Both the position numbers and the translations under genes were made by a program. A stretch of 7,641 bases of DNA from Euryarchaeota archaeon UBA60. GTDB taxonomy: Archaea; Thermoplasmatota; Poseidoniia; Poseidoniales; Poseidoniaceae. The notes beneath the pieces are model-generated. The model ran no database searches. It saw nothing but the letters and a program-made list of their open reading frames with translations, and was not told the DNA's origin. The DNA is taken from assembly GCA_002503395.1 (NCBI GenBank), contig DARQ01000099.1, positions 6,446-14,086 of the forward strand. The letters run 5' to 3'. How positions within the stretch are numbered: the stretch's first letter is position 1; the number at the start of each line of letters is the position of its first letter. This document shows, one piece after another, positions 1 to 6,034 of the stretch.

Positions 1-965
1 CCTGGCACACCGGCGGCAAGACCGCCTTTCTGGCCGGGGATTCCGGGGTCGTCCTGCGCTATGTGGAAAATGACCAGAGCATCGAAAACGTTGACGGCAC
101 CGGCATGTTGGAAGGAACCGATATCAAAGCAATCTCATGGCGTAATAACGGCGACCGAGCATATCTGGGAGGCGAGGGAGGCAGAATCTATAGTTACGAT
201 GCTGAGAACGGATTTCTACTTTTGGACCAGACCGCTGATAGCACTGTGACCAGCATCGCCTGCCACCGTCATCATTCTGTCTGTATCGTCACCACCCTGC
301 AAGATGGGGTGGCGATAATCGACCGTGATAGCCAAGTCCATTGGCTCGGAAGCGTAGAGAATACCTGGCTTTCGGCAGTGTGCAGTGATTCCGATGTCAA
401 CGAATGCGTGGTCATCGCCAGTGGTCGCAGGGTCAGTGCAATCATCCTCAAGCCCGATGATGCTGGACGTTCCATCATCGAGCCGGCCGAGATAATCGGC
501 CAATTATCGGGTGAATTCACCGGGATTACCAGCATGCGTGATGATTCTATTGCCATAACCATGGCACCGTACGGATTGATTCAGTATCGCTTGGAAAATC
601 GTAATTCATACAAGATGCTCGAGCACGACTTGGTCAAAGATTCAGAGATCGAATTGAGTAGTACAAGTCTGGTCCAAGTATGGGGCGATGATATCACTCA
701 CGGTTTCATCATCTCCAGCGATGGCAGCATCGCCCAGTTCACGCCGACCATGGTCGAAGAAGATGAACTGATAATGAAGGCGGTGATGTTGATTCTACTA
801 ATTTCGGTTCCGGGTTGTGTCATTGGATTGATTTTCATGAATAGCAAGACCTTGCAGGGATGGTATTATTCGCGGCGTAAGGCAAGGCGCACAAAGGCGC
901 AAGAAAAGGCCACGGAATTGGAGAAGCAGAAGGCCGCGAGCAAGAAAAACAAGGATTCCGATTAG
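1..965 (+). CDS. Membrane-anchored WD40/beta-propeller-like protein, 5' end outside the window
   Basis: The reading frame is open from the first bases of the window (codons from position 3) and ends with TAG at 963-965. A GTG at 63 could be read as a start, but the codons before it encode WHTGGKTAFLAGDSGVVLRY, which has the same look as the blades that follow, so the true start lies upstream. Five or six repeats of about 35-45 residues are visible, with patterns such as AISW..GDRAYLGGEGG..Y and GFIISSDGSIAQF, typical of beta-propeller strands. After the propeller comes one hydrophobic segment (about 771-839) and then a basic, lysine- and glutamate-rich, probably coiled-coil tail (about 870-962) ending KKNKDSD. 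The inferred topology is an external propeller, a single membrane anchor and a cytoplasmic tail. No catalytic motif is visible, so binding or scaffolding is more likely than catalysis. It converges with the next gene, leaving a 61-base gap. Confidence 0.75.
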   Translation, partial: WHTGGKTAFLAGDSGVVLRYVENDQSIENVDGTGMLEGTDIKAISWRNNGDRAYLGGEGGRIYSYDAENGFLLLDQTADSTVTSIACHRHHSVCIVTTLQDGVAIIDRDSQVHWLGSVENTWLSAVCSDSDVNECVVIASGRRVSAIILKPDDAGRSIIEPAEIIGQLSGEFTGITSMRDDSIAITMAPYGLIQYRLENRNSYKMLEHDLVKDSEIELSSTSLVQVWGDDITHGFIISSDGSIAQFTPTMVEEDELIMKAVMLILLISVPGCVIGLIFMNSKTLQGWYYSRRKARRTKAQEKATELEKQKAASKKNKDSD

Positions 966-1026
966 ATTCGGCTCTCCGATGGCCTCACTGTGAGCATCCC
1001 TATTTCAGCTCGAGCCTCTTCAGCAC

Positions 1027-1941
1027 TTATTCTGATTCTTCATCACTTTCGGAATCTTCATCAGCCTCGGAGTGGGGCTTAAACTCAGTCATGTGCAACC
1101 AGACGAACCAGATGATGAATGCGCACAGGATGTGCCATAATCCGTGCCATTGGAAAAGCGACTCAGGCAAACATGTGGCATCACCTTTTCCACCCAGGGA
1201 GCGTGCACCGTAGGCGAGAATGAACAACCCGGCGGCAATGATGATGTTGTAGTCGATTCCTGCCCCATTTCTAAGGTAAGCTATTATTTCCAGCACGACC
1301 CATATCGGAATGAGTATGAAATAAAGGTCGACCACACCGAACTTATCTATCGTAATCATCGACCATGCACAGATGACCGAGGCCGAGGCGCAAATCATCA
1401 GGTGGTGGAGTCGGCCTAAAGAAAATGCCCTGACCAGAGCATATGTAATAGGGATGAGAATCCATACTGCCATGGCATTCCTGTCAAAATGCGCTGAGAA
1501 AACCATCATCGAGCCATGGGCATAGAAAGAGCCCATTCCAACCATGATTACGCTGATTGCATAGAAGCCGACCTCGAATGTTTTCTCGCAGTAAGGGGAA
1601 TTGGTTCTCCGCTCATAGGTGGCAAAGGTCTGGCTCGGTAGATTTTCCATCCGATGGAGGATTATCAGTCCCGGAACGACGATGGCCAGACTGGTGAAGG
1701 CATTGGCGGGTTGGCGGATATAGCCATCACGATTCAATTCACAAGAACCCGGGCTCTTGCCTATCTTTCGCTGGCTTCGCTCATCAAAGCCACTTTCAGC
1801 CATCACAACATAGGTGGCGAGTAGCAGTGCAACGAGAATCAAACCACAGGTGAGTGGTTTGAGTTTGCTCCCGCGAGGCTGTGACATCGCTTTCCGGTCG
1901 TAGCGACAGGTATTGACTTCATCGACACCATATGCCTTCAC
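1027..1941 (-). CDS. Ceramidase-like integral membrane hydrolase (CREST superfamily)
   Basis: A 304-residue multi-pass membrane protein with about eight hydrophobic segments (near residues 30-48, 81-96, 122-147, 155-172, 179-195, 204-222, 231-247, 263-283) and a very acidic tail (SEADEDSESDEESE). The hallmarks of alkaline ceramidase/CREST hydrolases are present: C67-E68-x-N70 followed by RQPANAFTSLA; S138-x3-H142, with D153 eleven residues after H142; and H266-x3-H270 in the last helix. In the family the three His bind Zn, and the Ser and Asp act in amide hydrolysis. An extra N-terminal helix precedes the seven-helix core. The substrate is unknown: amide-linked lipids are the family precedent, but sphingolipids are not expected in archaea. 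The GTG start at 1941 overlaps the TGA of the upstream lipoprotein gene (GTGA). An ATG at 1887, preceded by GGAAAG, would give a 286-residue protein starting MSQPRGSK and is a real alternative. Confidence 0.8.
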   Translation of the reverse strand: MKAYGVDEVNTCRYDRKAMSQPRGSKLKPLTCGLILVALLLATYVVMAESGFDERSQRKIGKSPGSCELNRDGYIRQPANAFTSLAIVVPGLIILHRMENLPSQTFATYERRTNSPYCEKTFEVGFYAISVIMVGMGSFYAHGSMMVFSAHFDRNAMAVWILIPITYALVRAFSLGRLHHLMICASASVICAWSMITIDKFGVVDLYFILIPIWVVLEIIAYLRNGAGIDYNIIIAAGLFILAYGARSLGGKGDATCLPESLFQWHGLWHILCAFIIWFVWLHMTEFKPHSEADEDSESDEESE

Positions 1942-3413
1942 AAGGTTGCATTTCCACCGCTGGGCAGGGAATTCAGGGCGGCGAGGTCACCGCGTAGTTT
2001 GGGGCCGTCGGTAATGGTCGCGAAAATACCGATATCACCGGCCAGATTGTGCGACAAACCGAACCACGGCCGGCCATATTGGTCGACCCCCATGTCGAGG
2101 AAATCACCCAGCCCACCACAGCGATTGTAACCACAAGCGGCTGTGGTATCCAGTGGGTCGCCATCATCATTGATCTGCACCGTGGTGAAAAGCGGGTTTT
2201 CGCTGAAAACATCGGTGGCGATGGTGATGTATCCATTCCAGACATCGCCACCGCTATCGCCGACATAGCCGAACGCGACCCGCCCGCTTGCCCCGGCGGT
2301 GATAACCGGGAATCCAGTACCGTTGATTTGCGTGGGGGGAGCAACCATCATCGCCGGCGACCAAGTGTCACCCTCATCTTTGGAATAGGCATAATATGGC
2401 ATGTTATCCAATCCCATCCACATTGCGTGGACATTGTTGTCATCATCGATTGCAACCTGTGCCTCCTCGCCATTCCAAGTATCGGCAGTACCCGATTCAG
2501 AGGTCGGAAGGGGGTGTTCAGTCCAAGTAAAACCACCATTAATACTTCGGTATATAGAATAGCCATCACCGGAACAACCGATGTTTCCGCGATAGAAATT
2601 TCCGTTCTCACCACCCTCGAGGTGAGCGGTAAGTCCACCGCTCTGACAATTCAGGGGTGCCCCGGAGACCTCGGGTGACCAAGTAGCCCCTCCATCGAAA
2701 CTGGTGGAGCACAACGGGTGGGGGGCATTGCCGTTGATACAGAAGACCCAGGTGCTATCATGCAGTGCCGCCGGATAGGGTGATGAGGTGATGGTCTGAT
2801 GGTCTTGGACCGAGTATACCGAGGTGGCCACGGTTGGAGGTTGCGACCATGAGTTGCCTTCGTTGTCTGACCACTCCACCGTCATCCCGAGCAGGGCGTG
2901 CATGTCGAATTTCATTATCCGGTCAGTCCACTTGTCGACATACAGGTACGGGTCATTGCTATTGGCGACCGGGAACAGCGGGTCGTAGGTATTCTCACAC
3001 GAGTAATCAGACAGATTCTGCATCTCGATCAGTCCCGAACAGCGCACCATTGCGGTCGAGCCTGCAGGGCCATTGCCCCAACTGGAGATGAACAGATTGT
3101 CGGAAGAGGTGATGCCGATGGTAGGCTCAAAAGTGGTCATGCCGATGCTGTAATAACTTCCCTCAGCCCAAAAGGGGAGATTGTTCCCACTGAGATTGAC
3201 CGTCAGGTTAGCCTCTGAAATGGCCTTTTGAGAAGTCGCATCTACCGCCCCAGCATAGTGATACCAGACATTATCAGGAATCGGCTTGTTAAAGGCAAAG
3301 GGGTCGTCATCTACGACCTCAGGTTTGGGCTCGGCATTGCCAAAACATCCCGACAACATCTGCAGAGACATCATCAAGATGAGAACAACAGCGAGCGAGC
3401 CGCGACTTGCCAT
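1938..3413 (-). CDS. Asp-box (BNR repeat) sialidase-fold lipoprotein
   Basis: A 491-residue secreted protein. The N-terminus is a lipoprotein signal: MASR, a hydrophobic stretch, then the lipobox L20-S-G-C23, after which the mature protein would be lipid-anchored at Cys23. An acidic linker (EVVDDDP) follows. Four Asp-box motifs (S-x-D-x-G-x-x-W) mark beta-propeller blades: SDNEGNSW (182-189), SFDGGATW (238-245), SINGGFTW (290-297, Asn in place of Asp) and SKDEGDTW (344-351). Asp boxes occur in sialidases, other glycosidases and many non-enzymatic propellers. I see no FRIP-type sialidase arginine motif, so enzymatic activity is doubtful; a surface binding or glycan-related role is the cautious reading. 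Several Cys (for example 125, 139, 225, 235, 256, 280, 427, 432) suit disulfides outside the cell. It starts with ATG at 3413 with no clear SD, 53 bases after the GcvH-like gene, and overlaps the ceramidase-like gene downstream. Confidence 0.8.
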   Translation of the reverse strand: MASRGSLAVVLILMMSLQMLSGCFGNAEPKPEVVDDDPFAFNKPIPDNVWYHYAGAVDATSQKAISEANLTVNLSGNNLPFWAEGSYYSIGMTTFEPTIGITSSDNLFISSWGNGPAGSTAMVRCSGLIEMQNLSDYSCENTYDPLFPVANSNDPYLYVDKWTDRIMKFDMHALLGMTVEWSDNEGNSWSQPPTVATSVYSVQDHQTITSSPYPAALHDSTWVFCINGNAPHPLCSTSFDGGATWSPEVSGAPLNCQSGGLTAHLEGGENGNFYRGNIGCSGDGYSIYRSINGGFTWTEHPLPTSESGTADTWNGEEAQVAIDDDNNVHAMWMGLDNMPYYAYSKDEGDTWSPAMMVAPPTQINGTGFPVITAGASGRVAFGYVGDSGGDVWNGYITIATDVFSENPLFTTVQINDDGDPLDTTAACGYNRCGGLGDFLDMGVDQYGRPWFGLSHNLAGDIGIFATITDGPKLRGDLAALNSLPSGGNATL

Positions 3414-3466
3414 GACCGTCCGTGCAACAATTCTGTAACAACCTTACCGAAGCAGGCCGCACCGTG

Positions 3467-3874
3467 TTAATCTAATTCTTCTAGGGTTTCAAGGTACTCA
3501 TCAGGGTCGAGTAAGTCCTCATCATTGAGGTGGTGTGGCTTGAAGATAATCATCCAGCCGAGGTCATAAGGAGAATCGTTAATCAGGTCTGGGCTGATTT
3601 CAATCTCACCGTTGACTTCCATTACGGTACCGCTGAATGGAGTGCGGAAGGAATTCTTGCCATTGGCTGTCCAGATTGAGAACATCTCATCATCCTCGTC
3701 GAATTCTTCGTCGGCATGAGGTAGAATCACTCGGAAAACCTCGCCCATTTCCTTTGCAAGGAAGTCGCTGATACCGATTGTGAACTGTTCATCATTCTCT
3801 TGATACCAGACGTGTTTTATCGAATATTTCCTTCGGTGTGCGATGCTAAACTCCAAAAACTCATCATCTTGCAT
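3467..3874 (-). CDS. Glycine cleavage H-protein-like (GcvH-like) protein lacking the usual lipoyl lysine
   Basis: A 135-residue protein with the GcvH fold signature: KYSIKHVWYQ (like KYTxEHEW), FTIGISDFLAKEMGEV (like ATVGITDYAQxxLGD), TPFSGTVMEVN (like SPVSGxVxEVN), then SPDLINDSPYDLGWMIIFKP and a DPDEYLETLEE end. H proteins carry lipoate on a Lys eight residues before the Pro of the SPVSG turn. Here that position is Asn71 (codon 3662-3664), and the only nearby Lys is Lys73, six residues before Pro79; the ESVKA context is replaced by WTANGKN. It is therefore either an unlipoylated paralogue or one with a shifted site, and I give no gene symbol. The frame is open upstream to 4219, but that part is antisense to the acyl-CoA dehydrogenase and unlike GcvH. 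ATG 3874 gives the family length and has a TATA-like element at a suitable distance. ATG 3970 would add 32 residues with no family match. No gcvT or gcvP is visible nearby. Confidence 0.75.
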   Translation of the reverse strand: MQDDEFLEFSIAHRRKYSIKHVWYQENDEQFTIGISDFLAKEMGEVFRVILPHADEEFDEDDEMFSIWTANGKNSFRTPFSGTVMEVNGEIEISPDLINDSPYDLGWMIIFKPHHLNDEDLLDPDEYLETLEELD

Positions 3875-3903
3875 TAAATCTCGCCGAACCGCGCCACCCA
3901 CAT

Positions 3904-3916
3904 CCCATATATCAAT
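3904..3916 (-). promoter_or_regulatory. Candidate archaeal TATA box for the GcvH-like gene
   Basis: Read on the minus strand this is ATTGATATATGGG. If it works as an archaeal TATA box, transcription would start about 25 bases downstream, near 3884, leaving a leader of roughly ten bases before ATG 3874. That supports the chosen start. It is a single short AT-rich match and could be chance. Confidence 0.3.
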
Positions 3917-3973
3917 GTCGCGAATGCGGAATTTTCCATGTCTAATGAAATACGGGATAGTTATTATCATGCA

Positions 3974-3989
3974 ACAACGATTCCGTTGT
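3974..3989. repeat. Inverted repeat ACAACG-N4-CGTTGT in the divergent promoter region
   Basis: The two six-base arms (3974-3979 and 3984-3989) are perfect reverse complements around a four-base spacer. The site lies between the candidate rightward TATA element and the acyl-CoA dehydrogenase ATG at 4002. That is a plausible operator position for a dimeric regulator, or a small hairpin in the leader. No regulator gene is present in the window. Confidence 0.35.
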
Positions 3990-4001
3990 ACGGGTGCGAG
4001 G

Positions 4002-5171
4002 ATGGACTTTGCCGAGAGTGACGAACAACAGATGATTCGTGAACTAGTTCGCGATTGGGCTGAAGAGGTTCTTCCCCCTACCATAGCGAAGCGCGACAGC
4101 GAGCAGATTCCACCCTCAGCGGAGTGGAAACAGTTCTGTGAACTTGGTCTGCAGGGAGTCACCATACCAGAGGAATTCGGCGGTAATCCGGTCGATGATA
4201 TCTCTGAATCCATCATCATCGAGGAATTGGCGCGCGTCGACCCCTCGATGGCGGTGATGTTCTGTGTTCATGTCGGGCTGTGCGCCAAGACCATCGTATT
4301 GCATGGGAATCAACAACAGAAGGAGACCTATCTACCGCGCTTGGCCGCTGGTGAAGTAGGAGCCTACTCACTTTCTGAGGCTGGCGCCGGCACCGATGCC
4401 GCGGCGATGGTCTGTAAGGCGAAGTTGAGCGATGATGGTTCTCATTACCTTATCAACGGTGAGAAGATGTGGGTCACCAATGGTGAACAGGCCGGCATTT
4501 ACATCCTCTTTGCCAAGGATGTCGACCATCCCGAGTACGGCGTCAAAAAGCATGGCGGCACGACTGCATTCATCATCGAGCGCGGTTTCGAGGGCTTTGA
4601 GGTCGGCAAGAAAGAGGACAAGCTCGGGATCCGCAGTAGTGATACCTGTACCCTGATTCTCACCGATTGCAAAGTGCCGATCGAAAATGTCCTGAAGTCC
4701 CCTGGTTCGGGATTCCCGATTGCCATGAACGCACTTGACAACAGCCGCATCGGCATCGCCGCCCAAGGTTTGGGAATCGCTCAAGGTGCGTTTGACTGTG
4801 CGCTTAAGTATTCCAATGAGCGAGAAACCTTCGGTGTGCCGATTCAGCGCCACCAGATGATTACTGCCTATCTGGCCGACATGGCGACGAGAATATCGGC
4901 CTCACGGCATCTCGTATATCGGGCTTCATGGGCGAAGCAACAGCATTACGAGCACGGTGCACCTAGACATTCCTTGGAAGCGAGTATGGCGAAGTTGTAT
5001 GCAGGAGATACCGCAATGTGGGTGGCTGATTTGGCGGTACAGATTCTCGGTGGTTATGGGTACACCAAGGAATTCCCGGTCGAGAGATTCTTCCGCGACG
5101 CCAAGGTGACCCAGATTTACGAGGGCACCCAAGAGGTGCAGAGACTGGTCATCGTGCGAAATCTGCCTTGA
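4002..5171 (+). CDS. Acyl-CoA dehydrogenase (short/medium-chain, butyryl-CoA type)
   Basis: A 389-residue FAD enzyme that introduces the 2,3 double bond into acyl-CoA and hands electrons to ETF. Domains in order: alpha-helical N-terminal domain (about 1-115, starting MDFAESDEQQMIRELVRDW), middle beta domain with the signature AYSLSEAGAGTDA (121-133) and W157-V-T-N-G, and C-terminal helical domain with DNSRIGIAAQGLGIAQGA (246-263) and RETFGVPIQ. The second signature is GGYGYTKEFPVERFFRDAK (350-368), and the catalytic base is Glu374 in IYEGTQEVQR, the usual place in short- and medium-chain enzymes. Chain-length specificity cannot be read from the sequence. The frame is open back to 3843, but ATG 4002 begins exactly where family members begin. 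It lies 56 bases upstream of the deiodinase-like gene and in the same run as etfBA, its expected electron acceptor. Confidence 0.93.
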   Translation: MDFAESDEQQMIRELVRDWAEEVLPPTIAKRDSEQIPPSAEWKQFCELGLQGVTIPEEFGGNPVDDISESIIIEELARVDPSMAVMFCVHVGLCAKTIVLHGNQQQKETYLPRLAAGEVGAYSLSEAGAGTDAAAMVCKAKLSDDGSHYLINGEKMWVTNGEQAGIYILFAKDVDHPEYGVKKHGGTTAFIIERGFEGFEVGKKEDKLGIRSSDTCTLILTDCKVPIENVLKSPGSGFPIAMNALDNSRIGIAAQGLGIAQGAFDCALKYSNERETFGVPIQRHQMITAYLADMATRISASRHLVYRASWAKQQHYEHGAPRHSLEASMAKLYAGDTAMWVADLAVQILGGYGYTKEFPVERFFRDAKVTQIYEGTQEVQRLVIVRNLP

Positions 5172-5227
5172 TTTGAGGTGATTCGACAAATCCAAACCAT
5201 TGATGTGCATTAGCGTCAGCGGTGAAC

Positions 5228-5902
5228 ATGGCCGAGGATGAGTCGGGATTCATCCCCCTCGTATTCTCTGAATTACCCCAGAAAGAAATGCATCGTCGCG
5301 CCACGGAATTTCACGAATTGATGGATAAGCGCCGTACTACGCGACATTTTTCTTCACGAGAAGTCTCTTCTAAACTTATCGAGACTGCGGTCAAGACCGC
5401 CGGCACCGCACCCTCGGGAGCACATCTCCAGCCGTGGACCTTTGTCGCAATCGCCAATCCCGACCTGAAGATGAGAATCCGTCGAGCGGCCGAGGAAGAG
5501 GAAGAAAAATTCTACGCCGAGCGCATGCCCGAGGCTTGGGAAGAGGTTCTCACCCCACTGGGCACCGACTACGTCAAGGAACATATCACCGACGCGCCGT
5601 GGGTAGTCGTTCTGTTCCGCCACAGTCAGCGTCAACGCTCAAATGGTGAGTGGGCACCGACCTATTATTCCCAGGAATCTTGCGGTATCGCCGCTGGGAT
5701 GTTCATCGCCGCAATCCACAATATGGGGCTGGTCACCCTTACCCACACTCCCTCACCGATGCGATTCCTCGGTGAAATACTCGAGCGCCCAGAACACGAG
5801 ACGGCGATGTTGTTGATGCCGGTTGGCTACCCGAGTGAATCTGCTATGGTGCCACAACTTCAGCGCAAAGCCCTAGAGGAGATTCTCATAAAAAAAGAAT
5901 AA
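5228..5902 (+). CDS. Nitroreductase-family flavoprotein, iodotyrosine-deiodinase (IYD)-like
   Basis: A predicted FMN protein of 224 residues from ATG 5228, or 226 from GTG 5222 (numbering here uses 226). Flavin-contact motifs are KRRTTRHFS (36-44), GTAPSGAHLQPWTF (61-74) and THTPSPM (174-180). It resembles iodotyrosine deiodinases along its length: RRAAEEEEEKFYAERM, PLGTDYVKEHITDAPW, GLVTLTHTPSPM and LLMPVGYPSE. The three residues that in human IYD (Glu157, Tyr161, Lys182) hold the amino-acid part of the halotyrosine have counterparts Glu94, Tyr98 and Lys119, with the same spacings of 4 and 21. The family carries out reductive dehalogenation of iodo-, bromo- or chlorotyrosine; some bacterial homologues do this too. 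The source of reducing power is not visible. It lies between the ACAD and ETF genes, 56 bases after the ACAD stop. GGTGA at 5221-5225 is close to ATG 5228, and the frame is closed by TGA at 5201-5203. Confidence 0.87.
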   Translation: MAEDESGFIPLVFSELPQKEMHRRATEFHELMDKRRTTRHFSSREVSSKLIETAVKTAGTAPSGAHLQPWTFVAIANPDLKMRIRRAAEEEEEKFYAERMPEAWEEVLTPLGTDYVKEHITDAPWVVVLFRHSQRQRSNGEWAPTYYSQESCGIAAGMFIAAIHNMGLVTLTHTPSPMRFLGEILERPEHETAMLLMPVGYPSESAMVPQLQRKALEEILIKKE

Positions 5903-5907
5903 CTCCA

Positions 5908-5947
5908 GTGAAGGCCAATAGTATTCAAATTCAGGCACGGCCTTCGC
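5908..5947 (+). repeat. Inverted repeat (possible hairpin) after the deiodinase-like gene
   Basis: GAAGGCC at 5910-5916 is the exact reverse complement of GGCCTTC at 5939-5945. With a T-G wobble and one more G-C pair the stem reaches nine base pairs (5908-5916 with 5939-5947) around a 22-base loop, which starts with a small AATA-G-TATT palindrome. It is located six bases after the deiodinase-like stop and upstream of etfB. No T-tract follows, so a simple archaeal U-run terminator or a classical bacterial intrinsic terminator is not supported. Confidence 0.35.
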
Positions 5948-5957
5948 TAGTTGCCAG

Positions 5958-5981
5958 TTATGTGAATGATTATGTTAATGA
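5958..5981 (+). repeat. Tandem 12-base direct repeat upstream of etfB
   Basis: TTATGTGAATGA (5958-5969) is followed directly by TTATGTTAATGA (5970-5981), 11 of 12 bases identical. The AT-rich pair lies 53 bases before the etfB start and could hold the etfBA TATA element or a repeated regulator site. The rest of the 132-base gap (5903-6034) shows only the upstream inverted repeat and the etfB ribosome-binding site. Confidence 0.4.
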
Positions 5982-6034
5982 ATGGAGTTCCGGTCGGCGG
6001 CTTGTCTCACTCTTTAGGGTGGATGGTGAAAACG

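Larger units (their letters stand above)
3875..4001. promoter_or_regulatory. Divergent promoter region between the GcvH-like gene and the acyl-CoA dehydrogenase
   Basis: About 127 bases separate two divergent starts (ATG 3874 leftward, ATG 4002 rightward), so promoters for both must lie here or overlap the genes. Leftward, ATATAT at 3907-3912 sits about 35 bases before the start. Rightward, the AT-rich TAGTTATTAT at 3958-3967 sits about 40 bases before its start. A six-base inverted repeat lies at 3974-3989. Neither start has a well-spaced Shine-Dalgarno (GAGG at 3998-4001 abuts ATG 4002), which would fit leaderless or short-leader archaeal transcripts. Confidence 0.45.

Noticed and set aside
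61..249. A 62-codon plus-strand frame starting MWKMTRAS
   Set aside because: Out of frame with the propeller gene, which covers it completely and continues past both ends.
984..994. CTCACTGTGAG palindrome in the gap between convergent genes, as a terminator
   Set aside because: The stem is only four or five pairs with almost no loop and no T-tract follows on either strand, so it is not distinguishable from chance.
2049..2678. A 209-codon plus-strand open frame
   Set aside because: It lies wholly antisense to the Asp-box lipoprotein, whose signal peptide, lipobox and four Asp boxes are convincing. The plus-strand translation is low-complexity in style with no family features.
3843..4001. Upstream extension of the acyl-CoA dehydrogenase frame (53 codons)
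   Set aside because: The family N-terminus matches from ATG 4002. The extension has no domain character and overlaps the GcvH-like gene and the promoter region.
3875..4219. N-terminal extension of the GcvH-like frame by up to 115 residues
   Set aside because: The extension is Ser/Arg/Cys-rich, unlike GcvH, and much of it is antisense to the well-supported start of the acyl-CoA dehydrogenase.
5966..6034. Longer etfB start at ATG 5966
   Set aside because: The added residues do not resemble ETF beta N-termini, while ATG 6035 has a correctly spaced GGTGA and the family start.
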